Source: Haloglomus salinum
GTDB lineage: Archaea; Halobacteriota; Halobacteria; Halobacteriales; Haloarculaceae
DNA length: 64,000 nt
Assembly: GCF_024298825.1 (NCBI RefSeq)
Contig: NZ_CP101153.1
Span: 3,286,001-3,350,000 of the forward strand
Reading direction: 5' to 3'
Shown here piece by piece: positions 25,446 through 34,329 of this stretch. A model generated the notes under the pieces. That model ran no database searches, was not told where the DNA came from, and saw nothing but the letters and a program-made list of their open reading frames with translations. The position numbers and the translations under genes are program-made. Every line of letters starts with the position of its first letter. Position 1 is the stretch's first letter.

Positions 25446-26084
25446 ATGAGGCCGGAGTGCCTCGTCGTCGAGTTCCGGGTGACCGGCGACGACTGCCCGC
25501 TCGCGGAGGCCTCCCGAACGGCGGACGCGACGGTCGACGCCGCGCCGCCGCTCGCCCGGGGAGACGGGAACAGCCTCCTCCGTGCGAGTACGCCGAGCGA
25601 GGCCGTCGGCGACCTGCTCGACGAGGACGACCGGGTGCGCTACCTCCACGGGTCGCAGGTCGACGGCCGCTGGAACTACCGCTGCCTCTCGAAGGACCCC
25701 TGTGTCGTTCACGACCTGGTCGACGTGGGGTTCCTGGTCGAGTCCGTGCACCACCGCGAGGGTATCGAGCGCCACGTCGGGGCGGTCGTCGGGTACGACG
25801 TGCTCGACAGCGTCCTCGAGGCCGCGAGCGACCGCGTCGGCGTCTCGCTCGAACGCGTCACGACACTTGGTGAGGAAGGTGACGCACCCATCGCGCAACG
25901 CTGGGACCTCACGCCCGCCCAGGAGGAGGCCGTTCGTGCGGCGCTGGCCGCTGGCTACTTTACGGTCCCGCGGAGCGCGACGGCGGCCGAGGTCGCCGAG
26001 GTCCTCGACATCTCGAAGTCGGCGTTCCTGGAGCGCCTTCGCCGGGGACAGGGGTCGCTGTTCGAACAGCTGTTCGGGGACTGA
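25446..26084 (+). CDS. HTH_10 (bacterio-opsin-activator type) transcriptional regulator
   Basis: A 212-residue regulator divergent from paaA. The C-terminal HTH_10 domain (about 155-205) has the usual order LTPAQEEAVRAALAAGYFTV, then SATAAEVAEVLDISKSAFLE and RLRRGQGSLFEQLF. The N-terminal 150 residues are a ligand- or sensor-like module (CLVVEFRVTGDDCPLAEASR ... GVSLERVTTL) commonly attached to this HTH. TATTAAAT at 25413-25420, some 26-33 bases before the ATG, is a good TATA box and suggests a leaderless mRNA. Its place next to the paa operon makes it the likely phenylacetate regulator, by analogy only. Confidence 0.85.
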   Translation: MRPECLVVEFRVTGDDCPLAEASRTADATVDAAPPLARGDGNSLLRASTPSEAVGDLLDEDDRVRYLHGSQVDGRWNYRCLSKDPCVVHDLVDVGFLVESVHHREGIERHVGAVVGYDVLDSVLEAASDRVGVSLERVTTLGEEGDAPIAQRWDLTPAQEEAVRAALAAGYFTVPRSATAAEVAEVLDISKSAFLERLRRGQGSLFEQLFGD

Positions 26085-26098
26085 ACGGGGGAGCGCGG

Positions 26099-26560
26099 TT
26101 ACTCTTGCCGCTTGAACAGGAACTTCATGTCTCCCTCGAACACTGACTCGTCGTCCTGATTCGTCATCGACGCGTCGATGACCACCAACCCCACATCGTC
26201 GCGCGAATCCAGTTCCCGCTTCGTCGTGCACTCGAAGGTTGCGCTCACAGTGTCCCCGATGTACACCGGGTTCGGGATGTCCATGTAGTTCATCCCGATG
26301 AACGCTTCGACGGTCCGCTCGACGAACCCACAGCGCTGGACGAAGCCGGTTGCGAGGATGAACGTCATCGGGCCCTGTGCGATACGCGCCCCGTAGGTCC
26401 CGTCCTGCGAGTACTCCTTGTTGGTGTGGAGTTCGGTCCAGTCGCCGGTGAACATCGAGTGCATCACGAAATCCGTCTCGGTGACGGTCCGCCCGGCGCT
26501 CTCGAACGTCTTGCCCTCGGCCATGTCCTCGAAGTGGTGTGGCTCGTAGCTGTACGGCAT
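26099..26560 (-). CDS. MaoC-like dehydratase/hydratase (hot-dog fold)
   Basis: A 153-residue hot-dog protein of the MaoC family, which hydrates enoyl-CoA or acts as the PaaZ-like hydratase in ring degradation. The N-terminal block HHFEDMAEGKTFESAGRTVT, the catalytic Asp-x3-His in TGDWTELHTNKEYSQ, GARIAQGPMTFILATGFVQR and NPVYIGDTVSATFECTTKRE are all present. The D40/H44-type pair is in place, so it should be active. Its stop is 12 bases from the stop of the HTH_10 gene, and its closeness to the paa operon suggests it serves the same pathway. Confidence 0.87.
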   Translation of the reverse strand: MPYSYEPHHFEDMAEGKTFESAGRTVTETDFVMHSMFTGDWTELHTNKEYSQDGTYGARIAQGPMTFILATGFVQRCGFVERTVEAFIGMNYMDIPNPVYIGDTVSATFECTTKRELDSRDDVGLVVIDASMTNQDDESVFEGDMKFLFKRQE

Positions 26561-26684
26561 ACGCGGCCGTGTCGCGTGGGTGCTGGAAAAATTTGCCGGC
26601 TCTGGAGGTGGATTGTGCCGCCCTGTGGGCGGTGATTATGAGCCTGGCGCTACTAAGGTGCCGTATGTACTGCCGGATGGGGGG

Positions 26685-28337
26685 GTGTCGGTGACTGGCG
26701 AGGCGCGCGAGGTCCCCGAAGCCTCCGAGGTTCTCGACCGGATGACCGATGCCTTCTTCGCCCTCGACGACAGGTGGCGGTTCACGTACCTGAACGAGCG
26801 CGCTCGGGCGCTGGTCTGCCGGGCCGCCGCGAGCGAGCCGACGACCGAAGAACTCCGAGGACGCCGCATCTGGGACGTGGTTCCGGCCGCCGAGGAGTCG
26901 GTGTTCGCCGAACAGTACCAGGAAGCCGTCGAGACGGGTGAGTCGGTGAGCTTCGAGGCCGAGTACGAACCCATCGACACCTGGTTCGAGGTTCGCGCAC
27001 ACCCATCCGAGAGCGGCCTCTCGGTCTACTTCCGTGACGTGACCGAGCGGAAACGCCAGGAGCAGCAGCGCGAGCGCGATGCGACGGCGCTCCGGTCGCT
27101 CTACCGTATCGCCGCCGACCGGGACAGTAGCTTCGACGAGAAGGTGGACCAGGTCCTCCGACTGGGGTGTGAGTACCTGGACATCCCGTACGGGATGGTG
27201 AACGAACTCGACGAGGACGGGCAGACGGTCGCCTACGCGCACGGGACGCCGGACGGTCTCAGGCCGGGGCAGAGCATGCCCCGCGACGAGGCCTACTGCA
27301 AGGAGACCGTCGAGACCGACGACCTGCTGGCCATCGTCGACGCCGTCGAGGACGGCTGGGGTGACGACCCGGCCTACGCGGAACACGGACTGGGCTGCTA
27401 CATCGGTGGTCGCATCGAGGTCGACGACGATGTCGACCGGACGCTCTGTTTCGCGGGCCCTGACCCACGGCAGACGTCGTTCACCGAGACCGAGGAGACC
27501 ATCGTCGAACTCCTGACCCAGTGGCTCACCTTCGAGTTCACCCGCCGGGCAGACCGGCGCGCGCTCGAACAGAAGAACGAACGCCTCGAGAACCTCGCCT
27601 CGGTGGTGAGCCACGACCTCCGGAACCCGCTCACCATCGCGAAGGCCCGTACCGAGTTCATGGCCGACGATGCGCCCGACGAGCACGTTGAGGCGGTTGC
27701 CGACTCACTGGACCGAATCGAGTCGCTCATCGACGACCTCACCATGCTCGCACGGCAAGGTGACATCATCGACGAACGGCGGACCGTCGACCTGTCCGCG
27801 GTCGCGACCGACGCCTGGGGCGCGGTCCCGACGGAGGGGACGGGCGCGACGCTGGAGTGTGAGGGTGACCTCTCGCTGTACGCCGACAGGAGCCGCCTCC
27901 AGCAGGTCCTCGAGAACCTGTTCAAGAACAGCGTGGAGCATGGCTCCACGAGCAGTCGGACGCAGTCCGACGACAGTGTCGAACATGGTTCGACAGGCAG
28001 CCGGACGCAGTCCGGCGACAGCGTGGAGCATGGCTCCACGAGCAGTCGGACGCAGTCCGACGACAGTGTCGAACACGGCGCGAGCGAGGACGGCGTCACC
28101 GTCCGTGTCGGCCCCACGGCGGATGGATTCCTGGTGGCCGACGACGGCCCCGGTATCCCGGAAGACGAACGCGAGAAGGTCCTCAGGATGGGATACACGA
28201 CCGAGGACGACGGCTCCGGCATCGGGATGGCAATCGTCAGGGAAGTCGTGTCGGCCCACGGCTGGTCCATCTCCGTCGGCGAGAGCGCGTCCGGCGGGGC
28301 ACGCTTCGATGTGACCGGCGTGGAGCCGGTCGACTAG
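26685..28337 (+). CDS. PAS-GAF sensor histidine kinase with in-frame palindromic repeats
   Basis: A kinase of about 550 residues. GTG 26685 is the likely start; ATG 26580 is in frame but gives an unconvincing lead. A PAS domain (VLDRMTDAFFALDDRWRFTY to VYFRDVTERKRQ) is followed by a GAF domain, a HisKA motif with the phospho-acceptor His in ASVVSHDLRNPLTIAKAR, and a HATPase_c domain with LENLFKNSVEHG (N box), VADDGPGIPEDER (G1) and GSGIGMAIVREVV (G2). Directly after the N box three 15-residue units, SVEHGSTSSRTQSDD-like, and a partial fourth are inserted (27930-28079). They should form a loop in the ATP-lid region. No response regulator lies nearby. Confidence 0.85.
   Translation: MSVTGEAREVPEASEVLDRMTDAFFALDDRWRFTYLNERARALVCRAAASEPTTEELRGRRIWDVVPAAEESVFAEQYQEAVETGESVSFEAEYEPIDTWFEVRAHPSESGLSVYFRDVTERKRQEQQRERDATALRSLYRIAADRDSSFDEKVDQVLRLGCEYLDIPYGMVNELDEDGQTVAYAHGTPDGLRPGQSMPRDEAYCKETVETDDLLAIVDAVEDGWGDDPAYAEHGLGCYIGGRIEVDDDVDRTLCFAGPDPRQTSFTETEETIVELLTQWLTFEFTRRADRRALEQKNERLENLASVVSHDLRNPLTIAKARTEFMADDAPDEHVEAVADSLDRIESLIDDLTMLARQGDIIDERRTVDLSAVATDAWGAVPTEGTGATLECEGDLSLYADRSRLQQVLENLFKNSVEHGSTSSRTQSDDSVEHGSTGSRTQSGDSVEHGSTSSRTQSDDSVEHGASEDGVTVRVGPTADGFLVADDGPGIPEDEREKVLRMGYTTEDDGSGIGMAIVREVVSAHGWSISVGESASGGARFDVTGVEPVD
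27930..28079 (+). repeat. 45-bp in-frame minisatellite made of two alternating palindromes
   Basis: Three full 45-bp units (27930-27974, 27975-28019, 28020-28064) and a fragment lie inside the kinase gene; units 1 and 3 are identical. Each unit holds two hairpins: CGTGGAGC-ATG-GCTCCACG (27932-27950) and GTCGGAC-GCA-GTCCGAC (27955-27971). In unit 2 the arms differ but remain complementary: TGTCGAAC-ATG-GTTCGACA (27977-27995) and GCCGGAC-GCA-GTCCGGC (28000-28016). The loops ATG and GCA are constant. Unit 3 repeats the first form at 28022-28040 and 28045-28061. Confidence 0.9.
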
Positions 28338-28397
28338 ACCGTCGGTCGCTTCACCGGCGCCGACAGAACCACCATCCGGGCGTGCCTCCTCTCCCGT

Positions 28398-29075
28398 ATG
28401 TGCGGCCGCACCTCCCTGTTCGCTCCGCTCGCGGAACTCGAGACACGCCTCGACGCTACTCACGCCAGTCCAGAGGCGTACGAGCCACGCTACAACGTCG
28501 CCCCGCAGGACGACATCGAGGTCGTCACCGGCGCCGACCCGGACACCATCGACCGGCAGCACTGGGGCCTGCTGCCGCCGTGGGCCGACGGTCCCGGTGA
28601 CGGCTTCATCAACGCCCGCGCCGAGACCATCGCGGAGAAACCCGCGTTCCGGGAGTCGTGGGCCGAACGTCCGTGTCTCGTCCCGTCCTCGGGATTCTAC
28701 GAGTGGAAGGAGACGGGCCACGGCAAGGAGCCGTACCGCGTCCACCGGCCGGATGACCTGCTGCTGCTGGGCGGCGTCTGGCGGGAGTGGCAGGAAGAGG
28801 ACCGGACGCTGCGGAGCGTCACGATACTCACGACCGAGCCGAACGACCTGATGGCCGACCTCCACGACCGGATGCCAGTGCTGTTACGTCCGGACGAGGA
28901 GGCGACCTGGCTCCAGGGCGACCCCGCTGACCGGGCCGACCTCTGTCGCCCGTACCCGGACGACGACCTCGAGGCGTACCGCATCGGCACGGCTGTCAAC
29001 AACCCGACGAACGACCACCCCGGCATCATCGAGCGAGACGACACCGAGCAGTCGGGGCTGGGCGAGTTCGCGTAG
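28398..29075 (+). CDS. SRAP (HMCES/YedK) family abasic-site crosslinking protein
   Basis: A 225-residue protein of the SOS response-associated peptidase family, which forms a thiazolidine crosslink to abasic sites in single-stranded DNA through its N-terminal Cys. C2 (MCGRTSLFAP) becomes N-terminal after Met removal. Other family residues are present: Asn in RYNVAPQDD, WGLLPPWA with INARAETIAEKPAF, the active-site Glu in SGFYEWKE, and His in DLHDRMPVLLRPDEE. It is of normal length and monocistronic. An inverted repeat followed by T residues (29176-29205) after it may end transcription. Confidence 0.93.
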   Translation: MCGRTSLFAPLAELETRLDATHASPEAYEPRYNVAPQDDIEVVTGADPDTIDRQHWGLLPPWADGPGDGFINARAETIAEKPAFRESWAERPCLVPSSGFYEWKETGHGKEPYRVHRPDDLLLLGGVWREWQEEDRTLRSVTILTTEPNDLMADLHDRMPVLLRPDEEATWLQGDPADRADLCRPYPDDDLEAYRIGTAVNNPTNDHPGIIERDDTEQSGLGEFA

Positions 29076-29175
29076 TGCAGCGGTCGGCGAGCCCGCGTCG
29101 CCGGCGACACGTTCACAAGGCACTTACCGGGTTCTGCGTGCTATCTGCTTGATTCGACGAGATGACTTGCTGGGC

Positions 29176-29205
29176 GATATTAATCGAATAATATCTTGGT
29201 TTTAG
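29176..29205. terminator. Candidate bidirectional terminator (inverted repeat plus T-rich run)
   Basis: GATATTA (29176-29182) and TAATATC (29189-29195) form a seven-base inverted repeat followed by TTGGTTTT. It lies between the converging SRAP gene (stop 29075) and hyuB (stop 29227). A terminator role is inferred from position and composition. Confidence 0.4.
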
Positions 29206-29226
29206 CGTAAAAACGGCCCCTGAACC

Positions 29227-30957
29227 TCAATTATTGCTTTCTGCCTCGTATCCGTATTGTTCGCGCGCAGCCTCAGCCGACAGTTTCCCGAGCCGCAGGT
29301 CACGCTCGATGGCGGAGCGCGAGCGGTCGGCTGGGTCGCCGTATCCGCCACCGCCGGGCGACCGGATGCTCACCACGTCACCCGGGTCGAGGTCCAGCGT
29401 CGTCTTCGGCGGCAGTCGGGTCGGGTCGTCCGCGCCGGCGGGCGTGTGGAAGGCAGCTCCCGGCTCCCCCGGCTCCCCGCCGGCCAGGCCGTACGGTCGG
29501 TGTCGATGCCGGTCCGCCAGCAGGGAGCAGGCGACCGTGCCGCGGACCTCGATGTCGCGCCGGAGCCCCAGGCCGCCCCGGTACTCGCCGGCGCCCCCAG
29601 AGTCCGGTCGGAACGAGTACCGTCGGACACGGAGCGGGTACGCCGTTTCGAGCACCTCGACGGGCGTGTTGAGGGTGTTGGACATGTGGACGTGGACGCC
29701 GTCCATCCCGTCGCCGTCCGCGTGGCCCCCGGCGCCGCCGCCACCCGTCTCGTAGAACGCCCACGGCCGCCCCTCGCGGCCCTCGCGGGGGTCGGTCCCG
29801 CCGAAGGTGACGTTGTTCATCGTCCCCTGGCCAGCCGCCGCGGCCCGCTCGGGCGCACACTCGGCAAGAGCGCCCAGAACCACGTCGGTCACGCGCTGCG
29901 AGGTCTCCAGATTCCCCCCGACCACGGCCGCCGGCGGGTCGGGGTTCACGACGCTGCCCTCCGGCGCACGGACCTCGACCGGGCGGTAGGCCCCCGCGTT
30001 CGGCGGTACGTCCGGGTCCGTCACGCACCGGACGGCGTAGTACGTCGCGGAGGCCGTCACGGCGAACACGGCGTTGACGGGGCCACGGGTCTGCGGTGCC
30101 GTGCCCGCGAAGTCGACCGTCACCGCGTCGCCGTCGACCGTCACGGTGGCCGCGATGTGGATGTCCTCGGTCCCGCGGCCGTCGTCGTCCAGCGCGTCGT
30201 CGAACGCGTACTCGCCGTCCGGAAGGGCCGCGATCTCGGCACGCGTCCGGCGCTCGGCGTAGTCCTGAATCGCCCCGGTGATAGCGGGCAACTCCTCTCC
30301 GTATCGCTCGTGCAACTCACGGTAGCGTTCGGCGCCGGTCTCGTTGGCCGCGACCTGCGCGCGGAGGTCGCCCCGGCGCTCGTCCGGCGTCCGGACGTTC
30401 GCGAGGATGGTGTCGAAGACGGCCTCGTTGGCCGCCCCCGCCTCGTACAGCTTCACCGGCGGGATGCGGAGCCCTTCCTGGTAGATATCGGTGGAGTCCG
30501 CCGCTACGCCGCCCGCCCGCGAGCCGCCCACGTCGGCGTGGTGGGCCCGGTTGGCGACGAACGCGAGCGGGTCGCCGTCCGCCTCCGCGTCGTCCGCGAA
30601 GACCGGCGTGACGAGCGTGAGGTCCGGAAGGTGGGCGCCGCCGCGGAACGGGTCGTTGAGCAGCACCGCGTCGCCCGGTTCGAGGCGCTCGGGCGGGAAC
30701 GCATCGAGGGCGGCCGCGACGGAGAACGGCATCGCGCCGAGGTGGACCGGGATGTTCTCGGCCTGCGCGACGAGGGCGCCGTCGGCGTCGAACAGCGCAC
30801 AGGAGCAGTCACGCCGCTCGGTCACGTTCGGCGAGTACGCCGTCCGGACGAGCGTGGCGTTCATCTCCTCGGCGACGGCGGCACACGCGTTCCGAGCCAC
30901 CTCCAGCGTCACCGGGTCGACCTCGGCGCTCGCCCCGGCGTCTCGCTCCTCAGACAT
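29227..30957 (-). CDS. Hydantoinase/oxoprolinase B subunit
   Basis: A 576-residue HyuB-family protein, the partner of HyuA in ATP-dependent N-methylhydantoinases, 5-oxoprolinases and related carboxylases. Recognisable blocks are [20 protein letters not shown] at the start, [64 protein letters not shown], and near the end [20 protein letters not shown] with [17 protein letters not shown]. It overlaps the hyuA stop by eight bases, so the two are translated together. The substrate (hydantoin, oxoproline, acetone or an aromatic ketone) cannot be fixed from sequence. Confidence 0.92.
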   Translation of the reverse strand: MSEERDAGASAEVDPVTLEVARNACAAVAEEMNATLVRTAYSPNVTERRDCSCALFDADGALVAQAENIPVHLGAMPFSVAAALDAFPPERLEPGDAVLLNDPFRGGAHLPDLTLVTPVFADDAEADGDPLAFVANRAHHADVGGSRAGGVAADSTDIYQEGLRIPPVKLYEAGAANEAVFDTILANVRTPDERRGDLRAQVAANETGAERYRELHERYGEELPAITGAIQDYAERRTRAEIAALPDGEYAFDDALDDDGRGTEDIHIAATVTVDGDAVTVDFAGTAPQTRGPVNAVFAVTASATYYAVRCVTDPDVPPNAGAYRPVEVRAPEGSVVNPDPPAAVVGGNLETSQRVTDVVLGALAECAPERAAAAGQGTMNNVTFGGTDPREGREGRPWAFYETGGGGAGGHADGDGMDGVHVHMSNTLNTPVEVLETAYPLRVRRYSFRPDSGGAGEYRGGLGLRRDIEVRGTVACSLLADRHRHRPYGLAGGEPGEPGAAFHTPAGADDPTRLPPKTTLDLDPGDVVSIRSPGGGGYGDPADRSRSAIERDLRLGKLSAEAAREQYGYEAESNN

Positions 30958-32989
30958 CGGCGTCCACCTCCACGACGAGGCTCCCGTCGTCCGCGACCCG
31001 GACGCGGTCGGGCGGCCGCACCGCGAGTGTCGATTCCGCGCCCTCGACGACAGCCGGCCCTCCGACGCGCCCGCCGGCAGGGAGGCGAGAGCGGTCGTAC
31101 ACCCGGGTATCCCGGGTCCGCCCGCCGAAGGTGACGGGCCGTTCCTCCCGGACGGCGTCGGCGACGCTCCCCTCGGTCCGCGGCGGGTCGAGTTCGGGCG
31201 GGTCGACCACGCCCCGTGCCCGGAGGCGGACCGTCACCAGCTCCAGTGGCTCGCCGGGCGAGGCGTGGCCGTAGCGCTGGCGGTGGGCCTCGTGGAACCG
31301 CTCGGCGACGGTGTCCAGCGCGTCGCCGTCGAGCTCGGACGGCGCGTCGACCGTGAGGTCGTACGCCTGCCCCCGGTAGCGCAGGTCGAAGGCCCGTTCC
31401 ATCCGACGCCGGTCGGCGGGGAGGTCCGCGAGGCGCTCGCGCCCCCGGGATTCCAGGTCCGCGAACAGCGCTTCGAGGTCGGCGGCGTCGACCTCGCTCC
31501 ACGCGCGGACCCGCGAGACGGACTCGTCGTACGTGAGGTCCGAGACCAGCAGGCCGAGTGCCGAGAGCACGCCCGCCGCTCGCGGCACGACGACCTCCGG
31601 CACCGACAGCTCCGACGCGACGGCACTGGCGATGAGTGGCCCGGCACCGCCGAACGCGACCAGCGCGAGGTCGCGCGGGTCGTGCCCTCGCTCGACGGAG
31701 ACGACCCGAAGCGCCCGCGCCGTGTCCGCCTCGGCAACCGATAGGATGCCGGCGGCCGCCTCCCGAACGCCCGCGTCGAGTGGCTCCCCGACCACGCGCT
31801 CGATGGCCTCGCGAGCCGCGTCACCCGCACCGCCGATATCGCCGAGGAACGCACCTGGGTCGATACGTCCGAGCGCGAACGCGGCGTCCGTGACCGTCGG
31901 CTCGTCGCCGCCCCGCCCGTAACAGACGGGACCGGGCGCTGCCCCGGCGGACTCGGGCCCCACCCGGAGCGCACCCCCCGCGTCGACGTGGGCGATGGAC
32001 CCACCACCGGAGCCGACCGTGTGGACGTCGACCATCGGCGTCGCCACAGGGTACTCCCCGACCGTCACGTCCGTCGAGACGAGCGGGTCGCCGCTCCTGA
32101 CGAGTGAAACGTCACAGGACGTGCCGCCCATGTCCATCGTCAGGACGTCGTCGTGGCCGTGGCGGGCGGCGACGTGGGCCGCGCCGCGGACGCCGGCCGC
32201 AGGACCCGAGAGGAGCGTTCGCACCGGCGTCTCACGTGCAGTGGCGGCGTCCATCAGGCCACCGTTGGAGGCCATCACCCGGAGGTCGGCGCCGACGCCG
32301 GCCTCGCCGACCTGGCTGTCGACCCGGCCGAGATAACGGTCCACGACGGGCCGGAGTGCGGCATTGAGTGCCGTCGCCAGCGTTCGCTCGTACTCCCGTA
32401 TTTCGGGCAGGACCTCGCTCGATAGTGAGATGATGCCCTCGTAGCCGCCGTCACGGAGCGCTTCGCGCACACGTCGTTCGTGGCTGCCGTCCTCGAAGGC
32501 GAACAGGAGCGCGACCGCGACGCTGTCCGCGTCCAGGTCGGGGGCGAGGTCACGGACGACCTCCTCGTCGAGCGCCTCCAGTTCGACGCCCCGCTCGTCG
32601 ACGCGGCCGGGGACCTCGTAGCGGTGGTCCCGGGGTACCACGGGGTCGGGCTTCTCGCCGTGCAGCTCGTACAGGTCGGGCCGGTCCTGTCGGCCGATCT
32701 CCAGAACGTCCCGGAACCCCGCGGTCGTCAGGAGCGCCGTGTCGGCCCAGTCGCGTTCGAGGACCGCGTTCGTGGCGACGGTCGTCCCGTGAGCGAGTGT
32801 ATCCACGGTCTGGAGCGGGAGCCCCTCGTCGGCTGCTTCTGACAGCCCCTCGACGACACCCTCAGCGGGCGCGTCCGGGGTCGAGGCGACCTTGTGAACC
32901 CGCACTCGCCCGTCCGTGACCGCCACGACGTCTGTGAAGGTGCCCCCCACGTCGATGCCGACGCGGGTGGCGGTGTCGCTGTCGCCCAT
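30950..32989 (-). CDS. Hydantoinase/oxoprolinase A subunit
   Basis: A 679-residue HyuA-family ATPase of the actin-like fold. The N-terminal phosphate loop is RVGIDVGGTFTDVVAVTDG (about 8-26), followed by DTLAHGTTVATNAVLERDWA. The second phosphate loop is LTMDMGGTSCDVSLVRSG with the metal-binding GSGGGSIAHVDAGGALRVGP and GPVCYGRGG-EPTVTDA. A Hydant_A_N domain comes first and the C-terminal domain last (DRVRVADDGSLVVEV). It activates a cyclic amide or carboxylates a ketone using ATP; which one is unknown. It forms a two-gene operon with hyuB and diverges from the thiolase gene at 33133. Confidence 0.93.
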   Translation of the reverse strand: MGDSDTATRVGIDVGGTFTDVVAVTDGRVRVHKVASTPDAPAEGVVEGLSEAADEGLPLQTVDTLAHGTTVATNAVLERDWADTALLTTAGFRDVLEIGRQDRPDLYELHGEKPDPVVPRDHRYEVPGRVDERGVELEALDEEVVRDLAPDLDADSVAVALLFAFEDGSHERRVREALRDGGYEGIISLSSEVLPEIREYERTLATALNAALRPVVDRYLGRVDSQVGEAGVGADLRVMASNGGLMDAATARETPVRTLLSGPAAGVRGAAHVAARHGHDDVLTMDMGGTSCDVSLVRSGDPLVSTDVTVGEYPVATPMVDVHTVGSGGGSIAHVDAGGALRVGPESAGAAPGPVCYGRGGDEPTVTDAAFALGRIDPGAFLGDIGGAGDAAREAIERVVGEPLDAGVREAAAGILSVAEADTARALRVVSVERGHDPRDLALVAFGGAGPLIASAVASELSVPEVVVPRAAGVLSALGLLVSDLTYDESVSRVRAWSEVDAADLEALFADLESRGRERLADLPADRRRMERAFDLRYRGQAYDLTVDAPSELDGDALDTVAERFHEAHRQRYGHASPGEPLELVTVRLRARGVVDPPELDPPRTEGSVADAVREERPVTFGGRTRDTRVYDRSRLPAGGRVGGPAVVEGAESTLAVRPPDRVRVADDGSLVVEVDADV

Positions 32990-33132
32990 ACGGCGGCCAC
33001 GTCAGGAGCCATGGTAAAGCCGGCGTCGGCTCCGGATGCGAGCCGGTCGAGGCCGCTTCGTCCTCGTCAACCGTCCACTGCCGGCGGATTCATCCCCACA
33101 CGCTTAGGACGGGGGGCGCCGTTCGCCTCCCC

Positions 33133-34329
33133 ATGCGCGATGCCTACGTCGTCGGGGCCGGGCAGTCCGACTTCGGCGCCTTCCCCGACGAGTCGTACCG
33201 GTCGCTGTTCGCTACCGCCTTCGAACACGCCCTCGACGGGACCGCCGTCGAACCGAACGATGTCGACGAGGCCGTCATCGGCACGCTCGGGGTCGGTGGG
33301 CGCCAGCTCGGTCTTTCAGGCCCGGCTGTCACCGAGCACGTGGGACTGCACGGCGTCCCGACCACGCGTGTCGAGAACGCCTGCGCGGCCTCGGGCTACG
33401 CCGTCCGCCAGGGCGTGCAGGCGATCCGGTCGGGGATGGCCGACCTCGTTCTCGCGGGCGGCGTCGAGGTGATGACGGACGTCTCCTCGGACGCCGTCCG
33501 CTACTGGCTCGGGGTCAGCGGCGAGACCGAGTGGGAGCGCCTGTCGGGCACCACGTTCGCGGGCGTCTACGCCCAGATGGCCTCGGCGCATATGCGCGAG
33601 TACGGGACCACCGTCGACCAGCTCTCGCACGTCGCCGTCAAGAACCACGCGAACGGCGCGAAGAACCCGCACGCACAGCTCGGCTTCGAGTGCTCGCTCG
33701 AGGACGCCTCCTCGGCGCCGACCGTCGCCGACCCGCTGACGCTGTACCACTGCTGTCCCACGACCGACGGCGCGGCCGCGGTGTTGCTCGCCAGCGAGGA
33801 CGCCGTCGACCGGTTCACCGATGCGCGGGTCCGGGTAGCCGGCGTCGGCGCGGGCTCGGACCGTGTGGGCCTGTTCCAGCGCGACACGTACTCGGGCGTG
33901 CCCGCCTCGCGCCGTGCAGCCGAGACGGCATACGAGCGGGCCGGTGCCGGCCCGGACGACCTCGACTTCGCGGAGGTCCACGACTGCTTCGCCATCGCGG
34001 AGCTGATGGCCTACGAGGACATCGGCCTCTGCGAGCCCGGGGAGGCCGGCCCGTACATCGCGAGCGGCGCGACCCGTCCGGACGGCGAGACGCCCGTGAA
34101 CACCTCGGGCGGCCTGAAGTCGAAGGGTCACCCCATCGGGGCGACCGGAGCCGGGCAGGTGGTCGAGGCGTTCGACCAGCTCACCGGTGGGGCCGGGGAC
34201 CGACAGCTCGACGCCCCCGAGGTGGGGCTCACCCACAACGTCGGCGGCTCCGGCGGCGCGGCCGTGGTCCACCTGCTCGAACGCGAGCACGACTGGGACG
34301 ACGTGGAGGATGGGGAGGTGACGGCATGA
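33133..34329 (+). CDS. Thiolase (acetyl-CoA acetyltransferase, SCP2-type)
   Basis: A 398-residue thiolase. The nucleophile C84 lies in VENACAASGYAVRQG, the His in SKGHPIGATGAGQVVEAFDQ and the C-terminal loop in THNVGGSGGAAVVH; the last lacks the second Cys of biosynthetic thiolases, as in SCP2-type enzymes. YHCCPTTDGAAAVLLAS and EVHDCFAIAELMAYEDIGL are also typical. In archaea such thiolases form complexes with DUF35 and HMG-CoA-synthase-like proteins. The next gene, which overlaps by four bases (ATGA), encodes exactly those two domains, so the products probably act together in acyl-CoA condensation or cleavage. Confidence 0.93.
   Translation: MRDAYVVGAGQSDFGAFPDESYRSLFATAFEHALDGTAVEPNDVDEAVIGTLGVGGRQLGLSGPAVTEHVGLHGVPTTRVENACAASGYAVRQGVQAIRSGMADLVLAGGVEVMTDVSSDAVRYWLGVSGETEWERLSGTTFAGVYAQMASAHMREYGTTVDQLSHVAVKNHANGAKNPHAQLGFECSLEDASSAPTVADPLTLYHCCPTTDGAAAVLLASEDAVDRFTDARVRVAGVGAGSDRVGLFQRDTYSGVPASRRAAETAYERAGAGPDDLDFAEVHDCFAIAELMAYEDIGLCEPGEAGPYIASGATRPDGETPVNTSGGLKSKGHPIGATGAGQVVEAFDQLTGGAGDRQLDAPEVGLTHNVGGSGGAAVVHLLEREHDWDDVEDGEVTA

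Noticed and set aside
25434-27686. 750-residue minus-strand open frame across the HTH_10, MaoC and kinase region
   Set aside because: It runs antisense to two genes and through the MaoC gene in a wrong frame, with no recognisable motifs; a shadow of codon bias.
27930-28079. CRISPR array
   Set aside because: Repeats are contiguous and in frame inside a kinase gene, with no unique spacers and no cas genes nearby.
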